This document shows positions 34,349-44,603 of a stretch of 64,000 nucleotides of DNA, in pieces; the stretch's first letter is position 1, and each line of letters begins with the position of its first letter. The position numbers and the translations under genes are program-made. The stretch spans positions 3,100,001-3,164,000 of the forward strand of contig OX596339.1 in assembly GCA_951394405.1 (NCBI GenBank), read 5' to 3'. The DNA is from Coprinellus micaceus (taxonomy: Eukaryota; Basidiomycota; Agaricomycetes; Agaricales; Psathyrellaceae). Below the pieces are notes generated by a model. The model saw only the letters and a list, made by a program, of their open reading frames with translations, ran no database searches and was not told the DNA's origin.

Positions 34349-35047
34349 GGTTGCTGTATGGTGGTTGGGAGTGGAGGTGGAGCGTGTGTAAGTGTGTGTG
34401 GGTGCAAAGGGCATCAAGTGGGGAGGGTTTATATAGGCCTGGTAGGCAGAACCAGGTCGGGCGCTGCTGCTTTGTCATGAAATTCACTAGGCTCCCTAGA
34501 AGGTTGGGAAAGGATCAGGGCGCAATTCAAAACACGTCAAATCGTCTGGGAATCGCGATCTTCAACATCCTTTTCCAGACGAGTCCACACTGCCGATATC
34601 TCGGGCTGCCTAGACAAAGGTGCGTCCTCGAGGCGCAGCGCGCTGAGTAATCCATCGACCTGCCATTCGAAAGGCCTCAGCGAACAAAGAACCGATAGTG
34701 CTTACTCACCAATCGAAGTGTGCTGCTGCGCAATGATCATAGGATGGAAGTCGTCATCAGGGCGGCGCGTCTATCTGTAAGCGCCCTGAAACCCGGCTAC
34801 CGAAATAGGAAGGCCGGGTCGACTCGAAGTCGAAATAGGACGCGTGCACACTGCGAATGGAAGCGTATGACAGGTGGGAATATGTGAAAAGGGCACGGCG
34901 TCGCCATAGCGCGCCTGAGGTTGCGGGAAAGCGGCAAACCGGAAGTGGTATTTCAGTAGGGAATTGTCGACGAGGGGCAGGACTAGACGAGGTATCATAG
35001 CCCAGGCGACAAAACTAGGTAACGCGTTCAGCAAAAATCATAGTATC

Positions 35048-35245
35048 TCAGATGGCAGAAAACATACCTTCATTTACCCCCTCTGTCTTCACATAAGGCC
35101 TATTATCAGGGACAGCCGTCTCCGCACTAGGGTGTTCTTCCACGAGAATCTGCCCTTCCCCAGGCTTGCGAATTGAGCGAAGGCTCAGCTCTAGGCTCCC
35201 TTGCTTCAAGTTCGAGAGGAGAAGTAAGGCCTTCTGCGTTGTCAT
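35048..35245 (-). pseudogene. orphan first exon of a reductase paralogue
   Basis: The ATG at 35245 gives MTTQKALLLLSNLKQ, then RKPGEGQILVEEH, clearly like the N termini of the neighbouring reductases (MPTQKALLLPK, PGKDEVLVKV). After about 40 residues the similarity ends, and no later exon of the family follows before the intact 5' end of the 33047-34348 gene. It is a remnant of a deleted tandem copy. Confidence 0.6.
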
Positions 35246-35490
35246 CCAGAGTGACTAGCCGGGTGAACGGAACCCACAGTCGCGCGGTCATCGATTTGAG
35301 AGGTACTCAGGGAATAGGCGCCTGATTACGCAACTGCGCGGCTATTTCGAAAGATGGATGGAAAGCCTCTGAATGCCAACCATTTGGGCCGAGTCAAGAG
35401 CGTGGACAGAGGAATAGAGGAGATGAATTGCCCTGAATTCCATCATAAGTAACCCTTCGATCAATAGAGACAATGACTGAGAATACGGAT

Positions 35491-36783
35491 TCAAGGTGTT
35501 TCGTCAACATGAACCACCAACTTGACCGCAGACACCTGCCCATTTTCGATCCTCTTCAAACCCTCGCTGATACCCGCCAGCCCTCCCGGCAAGACATCCA
35601 CCGTCTGCGTCTGAACACAAAAAGCGACAGTCAGCTGTCCTGTCCACACTGTAAACAACCATAGCCTAGGACATACCTTGATTGCCCCACTCTCCAAAAG
35701 CCTCGTCGCCTCCCCACTCTCCAACAACGCCCTCAAATGCGGCACGTTCTCCGGCACATTCTTCTCCGCACTAAACTTCGCCAACGTTTTCCCATCCTTG
35801 AGCTCAAACTGCACCCTTGGAGCAACCGTCACACATTTACCCCCCGGTGCCAGTACGGTCATAGCCTGGAGTAAAGAGGTGTCGGGGCTGCCGTAGCCGT
35901 CGTATGTGTATTCAAACTTGGGGAGACCTTCGATATTTTCAAGTTCCGCGAGGAGAGCGGGGAGAGGGAGGGTGCGGTCGAGGACGTGCGTTGCGCCGAG
36001 GGACTTGAGGAAGGGGGCATTGTTGAGAGAGGCGGTGGTCACGATGAACGAGAATCCTGAGATTTTTGCCATTTGAAGAACTGGCGATATTATCAGTTAG
36101 TTTCTTGCCAGGTGAAAGTCGAAGAGAGGGAAGAGGACGGACCAATTTGACCGACTGAGCCTGAGCCGGTGGAAACAAAGATAGCCTGCTCCGCATAGGC
36201 ACCCTCGCCCCCTGGGGTCAGGAATGACTGAAGCCCAAGGCCCTTGGGAGGGTCGTTGTACAGGCCTAGATAAGCTGTGGACAGTGCGGTTGGTATGGTC
36301 GCGGCGTCATCGTACGAGAGGTTGGCGGGGATCTTCGGAATGCCTGTTAGCGAGCGCTGCGAGGAAGAAGGACGGGCATTGGCTTACAAGCACGGCAGTG
36401 TGGACGTCAGAGACGGCGTACTCCTGGAACCCAGAGTAATCGCTCTTGAATTCCCCTCCAAGCAATCTATGCATCGGATATCAGCCTCGAAAACGGAAAG
36501 ATATCTCGCGGTGTATGTACGTACACTCGATCTCCAACCTTAAACCTCGTCACACCCTCACCCAACTCAACAACATCTCCACTAAAATCAAGTCCCAGAA
36601 CCGCAGGGTACTCCGTATACAGTATTCCGAACTTCTGGATCCACAAATCTGCGGGGTTCAGCGCGGCGGACTTGATCTTCACGAGGATCTCGTCCTTTCC
36701 TGGGTTGGGAACGGGACGAGTACCTATCTCGAAGTGCCCTGCTTCTTGACGAGGAGGAAGGCTTTCTGCATAGATGTAGACAT
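35491..36783 (-). pseudogene. quinone oxidoreductase-like gene with a frameshift in exon 1
   Basis: The ATG at 36783 gives MSTSMQKAFLLVKKQG and then runs into a stop. The continuation HFEIGTRPVPNPGKDEILVK lies in the next frame; the shift is near 36733-36742 and fits one missing base. Everything after is family-like: LGLDFSGDVVELGEGV, FKVGDRV, IPANLSYDDAATIPTAL, FVSTGSGSVGQIVLQMAK, LGATHVLDRTLP, LAPGGKCVTVAPR and the end VSAVKLVVHVDETP (TGA at 35491-35493). Introns lie at the same places as in the 33047-34348 gene. Recent pseudogene or base-call error. Confidence 0.65.
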
Positions 36784-37547
36784 GCCGCTTGACAGTAGTA
36801 GGTGGCGTTTGTAATAGGTGTTGCTGGGTATCTGCGTTACGGGTTTGAGGGCCAGTTATATATGATATGGCCATGGCGGTACCGAAAGCGTTACAGTTCA
36901 TTCAATGCAACGTGAAGCTTGAGAGTAAGGGCTTTGATAAGCCGACTGCGGATGGTCAAGTGAATTCTTTGCTTCGTCGTAGAAGAGCGCCGGACTAAGG
37001 TAGTGTCCCAGGCTCTAGAGTAGCCTGCCGCTCAGTGGGCTCGATGACGTGGCTTGCCGGCGAGTTAGGCATCTGAAATCCGCCTGAAAGTGGGAGGTAT
37101 GGCGGATGGAGCGAGGGTTCGTAGGCGCCTACTGGGCTATTGCGGACGAGAAGAGTGCGGCAGAGGCAAAAATAGATCGTCGAGTCAGAGGCCTTGGACG
37201 TCCGCAGTTTCAGTGAGAATCAGATTGGCTTTGAGACACAGAGTGAGATATTCCTCTTCCAAATTCTCACACACACCCAGATCTTTATCGAGAATGAGGA
37301 GGTGAAGGGTGTTGCGCAGGGATTCTAGTCGTATTCGGGTTGAGAGAGCCTGAGGAAGGGTTCAAGTGATTAGGCGCCCATTGTTCACCTGTGGCGGTGC
37401 TCCAAGGCTTCCGCCAATCAAGCGCAAACACCGCTGTCACTGAGCGCACGAATCAATGTTCACGATGAACTTGAACACATCCCCCACCCACTACACGTCT
37501 CCTCCCCTCGTTTCACGTATCTTTTTAATCCACGGAAAAGGTATACC
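36784..37547. other. divergent promoter region
   Basis: Lies between the divergent reductase and CWC2-like genes. A TATA-like TTATATATGATATGG is at about 36853-36867. No gene recognised. Confidence 0.4.
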
Positions 37548-38861
37548 ATGAGCGAAGTCGCTACGAAAACACTACCGGTTATGCCTAGGAAGAAGGCCAA
37601 GAAGCTCAAGCCCGCACGGAAGCAGGTGAAGGCAGGAGATGTTGTCAAAACGGAGGCGGTACAGACGGGAAAGGAGTACAGTGCGTAGATACCTCTCTAT
37701 GCTGCTTGAAATTATTCCTTATCTTTCTCTTCCTCGCAGATATTTGGTACAACAAATGGGCAGGAGGTGATCGAGAGGACAACTACTCCAAGTATGCATT
37801 GCTCCGTTCTTTCACCCCCTTCATCCCATTCTCCCACATCCTAACCCCCATCCTTTCAACAGCAAAGTAAAATCCCAAACCCGCTGCAACATCAAGAAAG
37901 ACGCCGGCCTCACACGCGCCAACACCACCGGCAACAAATACATCTGCCTCTTCTTCTCCCGTGGATGCTGTCCCTACGGCTGGGAATGCGAGTACCGCCA
38001 CGTCCTCCCCGACCCCGACGACGCCATGCCCGATTCCTCCAAGGACTGCTTCGCACGAGACAAGTTCGCCGATTACAGAGACGATATGGGTGGTGTGGGC
38101 AGCTTTAACAGGCAGAATAGGACGCTGTATATTGGGAGGATTAAGGAGTGTGCGACGGCGGCGGAGACGGAGGAGGTCATTATCAGGCATTTTAAGGAGT
38201 GGGGACAGATCGAGAAGAGTGCGTTTCCTCCCCTGTTTTCATGCTTCGAAAAGGGCGAGATGTTGACTGACCATAATCTTTAGTCCGTATCCTGCAATAC
38301 CGCTCCGTCGCCTTCGTCACCTACGCCGACGAATTCGCCGGTCAATTCGCCAAAGAAGCTATGGCGTGCCAGTCGCTCGACAACGACGAGATCCTGAACG
38401 TCCGCTGGGCAACCGAAGACCCTAACCCCGAATCCAAGCTGCAAGAGAAGCGGCGGCTGGAGGACATGGGGCAGGAAGCCATCCGGGAGCGTATGGATCC
38501 TAGGGTTGTGGACGCTATGCGGGCTGTGAGGGCGTTGGAAGAGGGCGAGCAGCTGGATGACGAGGGGTACATCGTGGATGAAGGGGACGACCAGGAGGAG
38601 ACTGATGGACGCCAGGCGAAGAGACGGAGGATGGAGATTGAGGATGCCCCGGAGCCGGAACCTCAACAGCTGCAGCAACAGCAAAAGCTACCTCCTCCAT
38701 CTAATGGACTGCTGAGCGCCGATACATTGGAGAGCCTCAAGTACTTTGCTGAGATTCGGCAGAAGAACGGTTCCGTGCCCTCAGCACAACCACGAAAACC
38801 TCCTGTGGCTGCACCAGCTGGGTTGGGTCTAGCGGACTATGGCAGCGACGATGACGAGTAG
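37548..38861 (+). CDS. CWC2: Cwc2-like pre-mRNA-splicing factor, 372 aa
   Basis: The model is join(37548..37680,37740..37791,37863..38218,38284..38861), 373 codons. After a Lys-rich start the Torus region has IWYNKWAGGDRED, then the CCCH zinc finger (CLFFSRGCCPYGWECEYRH, about residues 92-110). An RRM follows with RNP2 NRTLYIGRI and RNP1-like SVAFVTYAD (residues about 140-215). The C-terminal part is acidic and Gln-rich (QQLQQQQKLPPP) and ends ADYGSDDDE. Cwc2 (RBM22 in animals) belongs to the Prp19-associated complex and contacts U6 snRNA and intron in the active spliceosome. The length fits the family. The gene is convergent with the next, 3' ends 326 bases apart. Confidence 0.92.
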
Positions 38862-39187
38862 ACTGGGCGACTGCGTTCATTCTCCCTTGTCGTTATAAGT
38901 ATCCTTGTACATAGTTTGTATAATACAGCGCTTCCATCTAATAACGTAGATGAGGCATGCAACGGAGAGAGGAGACAGTGGTCCACAAAAATGTGAGCAG
39001 ACCAGGTTGGATGGGGAGAGGAAGGATGCTATGTAGATCAGAGATGGTATGTAAAAACGAAAGCAGAGGAATATCCATCCACATCGCCAAACGCGTCCGG
39101 GTCGTGAAACAAGCAAAGAAAGCGGTCGAATAGGTTGATAGGATAGCATGCACGCTGAGGAGATGATTATGATTTGGGTGGTGGTGT

Positions 39188-40342
39188 TTACGACCCAAGG
39201 GAGAGGGCAGCGATACGAGCCTCCTCGGCGGCGAGGTCCTCTTCCTCCTTCTCTCTCCTGTACTTGGAAAGATCCCACTCCTCTTCTTCCTCGTCCTCGT
39301 CCTCGAACCACTCCGGGTTGTACTGGAAGAGATCCCTTCCGGACATACCGCTGCTCTTGCCGGCGGCGGACTGTGTCTCCTTGGCCTTGCGCATCGCCTC
39401 CTCCTCGGCCTGCTTCTTGTCCATCCGCGTCTTCTTCCAGTGAGCAAACGACTCGGGGGTGACGGGAGTGAGGTTTGAGCCGAGTTTGTGTCGCTGCAAA
39501 AAGATGTCAAGATGATGAAGACAGAAGAGATGGGAAGACAATCTCACCTCGACCTCCAAGAACTCTTCCAAACTGATGACATTGGCCTTGGCAGCGTCCT
39601 CCGCGGCCTTCTTCTGCGACCTGAGTACGAAGCCTGGGGGAAGGGCGTGCCGGTACTGGCAGTTCTCGCCGTTAGGGCACTCCCAGAACCACCCAAACTT
39701 CTGCGACTCGATAGCCTCGACGAAAAACTTGCACACGATATCCGTCGTCGTCCTTGGGTTCCCGGCCTTACTCAACACAACCGACCTCAACTTCTCTTCG
39801 TCCCACAGATCCATCGTATCAGCCATCTTCTCCTCCCTAGTATCCTCATACAAATTCTTCTTCTCGACTTTCCGGCCGACGTTGAGATCGTGGCTGAACT
39901 TGCACTTGTTGCCCTTGTCGCAGGTGCCGGCTTTGTAGAAGGCGCACAATACGGTTTTGGGGTCGACGCCGAAGGGCACTTTTTGCACCTGGACGGGCTT
40001 CATGAGGGCGGCTTCTTCCTTTAGGCGTTTGGCTTCGTCGAGTTTGGTTTTTTCGCGCATGTCCTTTTCGCGCTCCTTCTCGAGGGCGTCGCGAGATTTG
40101 CCGGCCATGGCTTGTTGTTTTTGGATCGTGGCAACTTGTTGCTTCACCTTGGCCGATTTGTTTTTCTGGAGAGCTATTAGACAAGACCATAGCACCTGTG
40201 TTATGAGGGAGGACGTACGTTCTTCATACCAAAGGTCTGTTTTCCCCAATGAGCAAGCGATCTCGAGATACCCGTTTTATTTACACCGCACCTTGTCGTC
40301 CTTGACCTTCGATCCTGACGCCTTCTGCTGCTTGGGCGGCAT
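39188..40342 (-). CDS. TMA46: Tma46/ZC3H15-like CCCH protein, 330 aa
   Basis: The model is complement(join(39188..39493,39548..40165,40219..40236,40292..40342)), 331 codons. The start MPPKQQKASGSKVKDDK is the conserved N terminus of the ZC3H15 (DFRP1) family, followed by TFGMKN in an 18-nt exon and KNKSAKVKQQV. Two CCCH fingers are visible: CAFYKAGTCDKGNKCKFSH (C-x7-C-x5-C-x3-H), and a second ending ECPNGENCQYRHALPPGF. Between them is LYEDTREEKMADTMDLWDEE, the segment that binds the DRG-type GTPase in this family. The C terminus is acidic with EWFEDEDEEEEEWDLS. Known role: a ribosome-associated partner of the Rbg1/DRG1 GTPase in translation. The intron before exon 4 is in frame (54 nt). Confidence 0.92.
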
Positions 40343-40605
40343 TTTGAGTGATTAGAACTCTTTCGAGACTAGATAGCTGTCGGTATACGCAGAGAAGGCT
40401 GGATGTAGAGTCCCCAGGCCTTGTCGATGTCGACGTCAACGTTGTGCAGAGCCAAGGCAAGGATGAGTCCGTCTTGATCATGGCGGTCCCGATCAGGAGG
40501 CACGTGAGAGGTCCATGGACTGACAGGCGCTAAATCGAGCAGGAGCCCCTATCTTGAATTGAAGTCGCTATGCCCCGAGGCATTTTCGGCCCTTGAAGCA
40601 GATCG

Positions 40606-41225
40606 CGCACCCAGAAGTACTGAATATCTACCCTATCTTACCTTCCCCGTGTGGGATATGCTGCAGTAACCTTATCTCCTCACGCTGTCTTCTACCCTAG
40701 ACTCGAAAGCCAGTCTGCCGGGGAATACCCCACCTCAAGGCCCATTAACGGCTGGAGTCGAGCCTACTTCTACCCCGGGTCGTCACGCCTCACCCGCACA
40801 CCCAGTCGACCTGCATTCCTCCTCGTACGCACCGGGTGCATACATCTCCAGACGAGGCATATCCCCCTCTCTTTCCAAGCTCTTGGTAATCCTCGACTTT
40901 GGAGGGATCGCCATGGTCCCTGATCCCACGGCGCTTGGCGTGGATTGCGCACCCTGAAGTAAAGGACACCTCAAATGTCTACCTGATTCTTGTGAGTTGT
41001 ACTTTTTGTGTAGGCTATGCTGCAGTCACCTCGTCTCCTCACATCACTTGAGTGCCTTCCCTACCCAACATGCTCCCTATCTACCCCGGGCCCACCTACC
41101 TCTATTACAATCCCCATCCATCCCTCCTCGCACCCATCGGGTGCATACGTTTCCAGAGTGCGTACAAAGCACCGCCGCTCAATGTCAGAGGATCGCCATG
41201 ATCCCTGATCCAACGCCGCTTTTCA
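40606..41225. repeat. diverged tandem duplication, unit about 280-345 bp
   Basis: Two successive segments share, in order, GCGCACCC(A/T)GAAGTA, GGNTATGCTGCAGT(A/C)ACC, TCTCCTCAC, TCTACCCCGG, TCCTCCTCG(T/C)AC followed by C(G/A)GGTGCATAC, and GGATCGCCATG followed by TCCCTGATCC. Unit 1 is about 40606-40926 and unit 2 about 40948-41216. Spacing differs by indels. No ORF is kept in both units, so it appears non-coding. Confidence 0.55.
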
Positions 41226-43099
41226 TCAAGCGTCTGAAGACAGACTACGAACCAAGAGTCTATATTTACCTCACGCTTGATATCTCGACGCAGATGGCAT
41301 GGAAACACTTCTCGCTTCCAGGGGGATTGCTCTGTGTTTCGCTCTGGCTATGGTCGTTGGCTATGGTCGTGATGGGAACGATACCCCCGAGGTGCCAGTG
41401 AAGATAACATAACAGTTACAGTAGTGGTGTACACAGAAAAAAAGTGAAGATAGGGGAGGTCCGATGTGAGAGATGACTGACTAATTCTCGAGTAACCTCG
41501 AAAAGGGTGTAGAGTCAGCCCAACGGGAGCACTGGTGCGCAAGATAGGACCCGGGCGCAGCTGTGGGCGCTTGGGCGCTAAACACCAACGAGGCAATGTA
41601 CATACGCGCGCGATCGCTCGCCCTCCTTCACACTCTACGAAACGGATCGGATACCCCTCGCCGACGGGAAGCTTCTACCAGATTCTGGGATCCGACGGCG
41701 GACAGACTCATCGCCTGCGTCTGTGCACTGGACGAAAGCCAAAGTCAAAGCCTCGTGGTGATGTCTATCATATCGAAGAGATTAGATCCATCAGAACGTC
41801 CAAGCCAAGCTTTGATTTCCTCTGCGAGACTAAATCTGACGCTCTCGTCTCATGCTCGCCGCGTCGATCGTCCACATTTGCGGAATTCTTATTCCGAGTA
41901 CGCTGTTCACCGCCTCGACGGACCCGCAACTTGCGTTCGGGGAAGGGTGCTATTGCATAGCACCAAGGGGAGAAGCGGAGAGGGATGGGTTGGAGACTGG
42001 GAGACTGTAGGTCCCCGGAATGGCGTTTTGAGCAAGGAATGGGGATGTCGCGGAATGAGTTTGCGGGGTGTCACCTTTCATCTCCATGCATCCAAACTAG
42101 CGTATCAAAGGAGGTCAGGGCTCGACAGCTGCAGATCTGTTGGGCGCTTAAGGTACTTCGTACGTACCGTGAGGTACCATCTCCGATAGAACTTACGAAG
42201 TTCTGATAATGACAATGACACTAGAGCCGCACTCGGAGGAGACTTTCTTATTGTCTTGTGGGCTCGTAGTTCCGCTCGCGGAAGTCTCAACCCGAGTATG
42301 TCAATGGGAACGTAACAGAAGGTGTTCGCACGGCTTCGAATTCGTGCTTTCCGGGGTCGCATCGTCTCACCTCCGATCCGTATCGCAGACGACCTGAGGT
42401 TAACGGGGAGTGGATATTTGGGTGTGGAGTGCTTCAAGGAAGAACTTCCTCATACCGGGAGCGGAGCGAGAGGGCCACAGAAGTCAGGTAGGCTAAGTCG
42501 CCACCATTGTGTTGCATGGCTGGCGATAGCATTAGATAAGGATTTGCAGTCGGAGTGATTAAATTTCTTTGCGAAGGCTCTTTCCAAGCAACGTCGATGG
42601 CTTCCGTAGATCCTGCATCCGCGCAAAGGAGGCGACCTGGACGAGGTCTGGCCTCCAGTACTCGTGATAGGCGCTTTTTTTGCCGAGTCGGTTGAGTCTA
42701 CTCGCTCCAACGTTTTCGGATAACGCGAACAACTATGGGAAAGCGGGCGCTTATTAGGGCGATGATAATTTGAGCTCTTTTCCAGCTCTGGGTCGTTTAA
42801 TTCATCTCACTGGCAGTTGATGCATACTATGGGTCTCTCTATTGTGAACATTTATTTGGGCATATGAGCGCACCCATCCTCGCCCAAATGAACGATCTGT
42901 TGCCATTTGTTCAGTTCGCTATAGCTACTGCCCATTGCCAGGTTCGGAAAGTGACGGCGTCTCATCAAGTAGGCGTCTATCGCACAGAATCTACGTACAT
43001 AGCCTTTGACACATCCCCCGAAACACTTCAAGTAAAGAAAGGAAAGCGTGCACCTACTGACATTGGGCGGGGGTTGAGCGAGGGAGCGGGGTAAACTCT

Positions 43100-43860
43100 A
43101 ATTCATTACCCCTTGTGATGAGATGCTGTGGGGTCGCACTTCAGTTGATCCGTAGCGGTGTCGCTATGGTCAAAGCAATTTTACTCGATCCGTTCCGGTA
43201 GCACTAGGGTGGGATCCAGAGATGGGCGGTGAGCGTACGTCATGAGAGCAGCACAGAGGAAGGTTGGTCGAGTTTTTGGGTGCGCAGAAGGTGGGTTTTC
43301 TTCTTGGAGGAAGCGCTCCGGGCCCACGCACCGATGGGAGTTCTTCTCATGATAGGGAATAAAGAAGAGATGGTTCCGACAGAAAGCCCTCTTCTTCGTG
43401 TAGACCAGTGCGCCGTACGTACATGGTACCTAATGTTATCCGTAACTCCACGAAGACGGACGAGCGCGCAGCCGGTCAATCAATGGGAATCTCATGCCTG
43501 GAATTACCGTACCGTACGAGATATGACCACACACCGAGCGTAATAACGGAGTGCGCTATCCATGACGGAAAACTGCACATACGAACCACAACGCCCCACG
43601 GAACGCACAACACGGAGGGGACGACACTGAAGGCGCGCGGATCATTGGCAACGGAGGCAAATTGCGTGGACGCACAGCCTTTCGATCTGCGGGGACATGA
43701 CGACGACGGAGAGTCGGACGCCTCGAGGCTGGTTAAGGGTTTAGATGGGAGAGGCTAATTAATCCCTTGTGATGGAGATGCTGTGCACGATGCAATAAGC
43801 GCCCGCTGGGCTTTACCTGGCCCGCCGCTGTCGTAGCGGGAGGGTGGAGTCGGCACTTCA
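43100..43860. repeat. pair of diverged direct repeats
   Basis: The string CCCTTGTGATG(G)AGATGCTGTG followed by GTCG(G)CACTTCA(G/A)TT(G/A)AT occurs near 43107-43154 and again near 43766-43865, the second with an insertion of about 50 bases between the two parts. Nothing coding is associated. Confidence 0.45.
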
Positions 43861-44603
43861 ATTAATATGAAGCTGCGGAGGTCGTTGTTTTAATTCACCG
43901 CACTTTCTGTCACGTTCCCCGAGTCATGGGGAGGTGACATTGTCAAGCATGGCAAAGTTTGAGGTGGGCTGTAGACTTCGTGGTGAGTAATGAATGAAAC
44001 GATCCTAACTTCAGAGAGAAAACTTCGTGAAAGCCACGAAAGGGCGACAAACCAGGCTATGCTCGTTCCATGAGGTCCTCAGCACTCCCGGTGAGAGGCT
44101 GAGTATCAGAACGAGCCTTGGGTAAGCCTACAAAGACAAAAAAGTAGAAGGCCTTCTGGAGAGATGATCAGAATTATCAGAAGGTGTTTGGGCCATCCTG
44201 GTTGTTTGGACATTATTTGCCAAAACCAGGAAGACCAAATAGTGGTCCCGGGAAACCAAAGGGTCCGCGACCTGTGCTGGGCGGTGTATCCAAGCAAACA
44301 TCTTAGGTATGTCTAAGAGGCAGAAATGCGCTGAGAAATGGGCCTTACCATCTTTTATGGCGCCCGAAGCGCCCTAGACGGTGCATCTGAATTTCTATGA
44401 ATTAATTGTGAGAAAAAAACATTGGAAAAACATAAAGAGCGGAGTGTGAAATGAGAATCCCCTAACCACCGCCGTTGGAGATCATCATCGCATCTTTTCC
44501 ACTGCCTCGTCTTTTGGACAGCCCTGCAACGACCTTGAGATCTAACTTGCTACAAACAAGCCTCCTGGGGCTTCTCTCCGATCTACCACTCACCCACCTA
44601 ACC

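Larger units (their letters stand above)
40343..44603. other. 4.3-kb gene-poor region with diverged direct repeats
   Basis: No gene is supportable on either strand. Short ORFs are present, but none has splice partners, a domain or a coherent codon pattern. Two sets of diverged direct repeats are listed separately (about 40606-41225; about 43100-43860). The last 150 bases are the promoter and leader of the zinc-finger gene. Confidence 0.5.
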
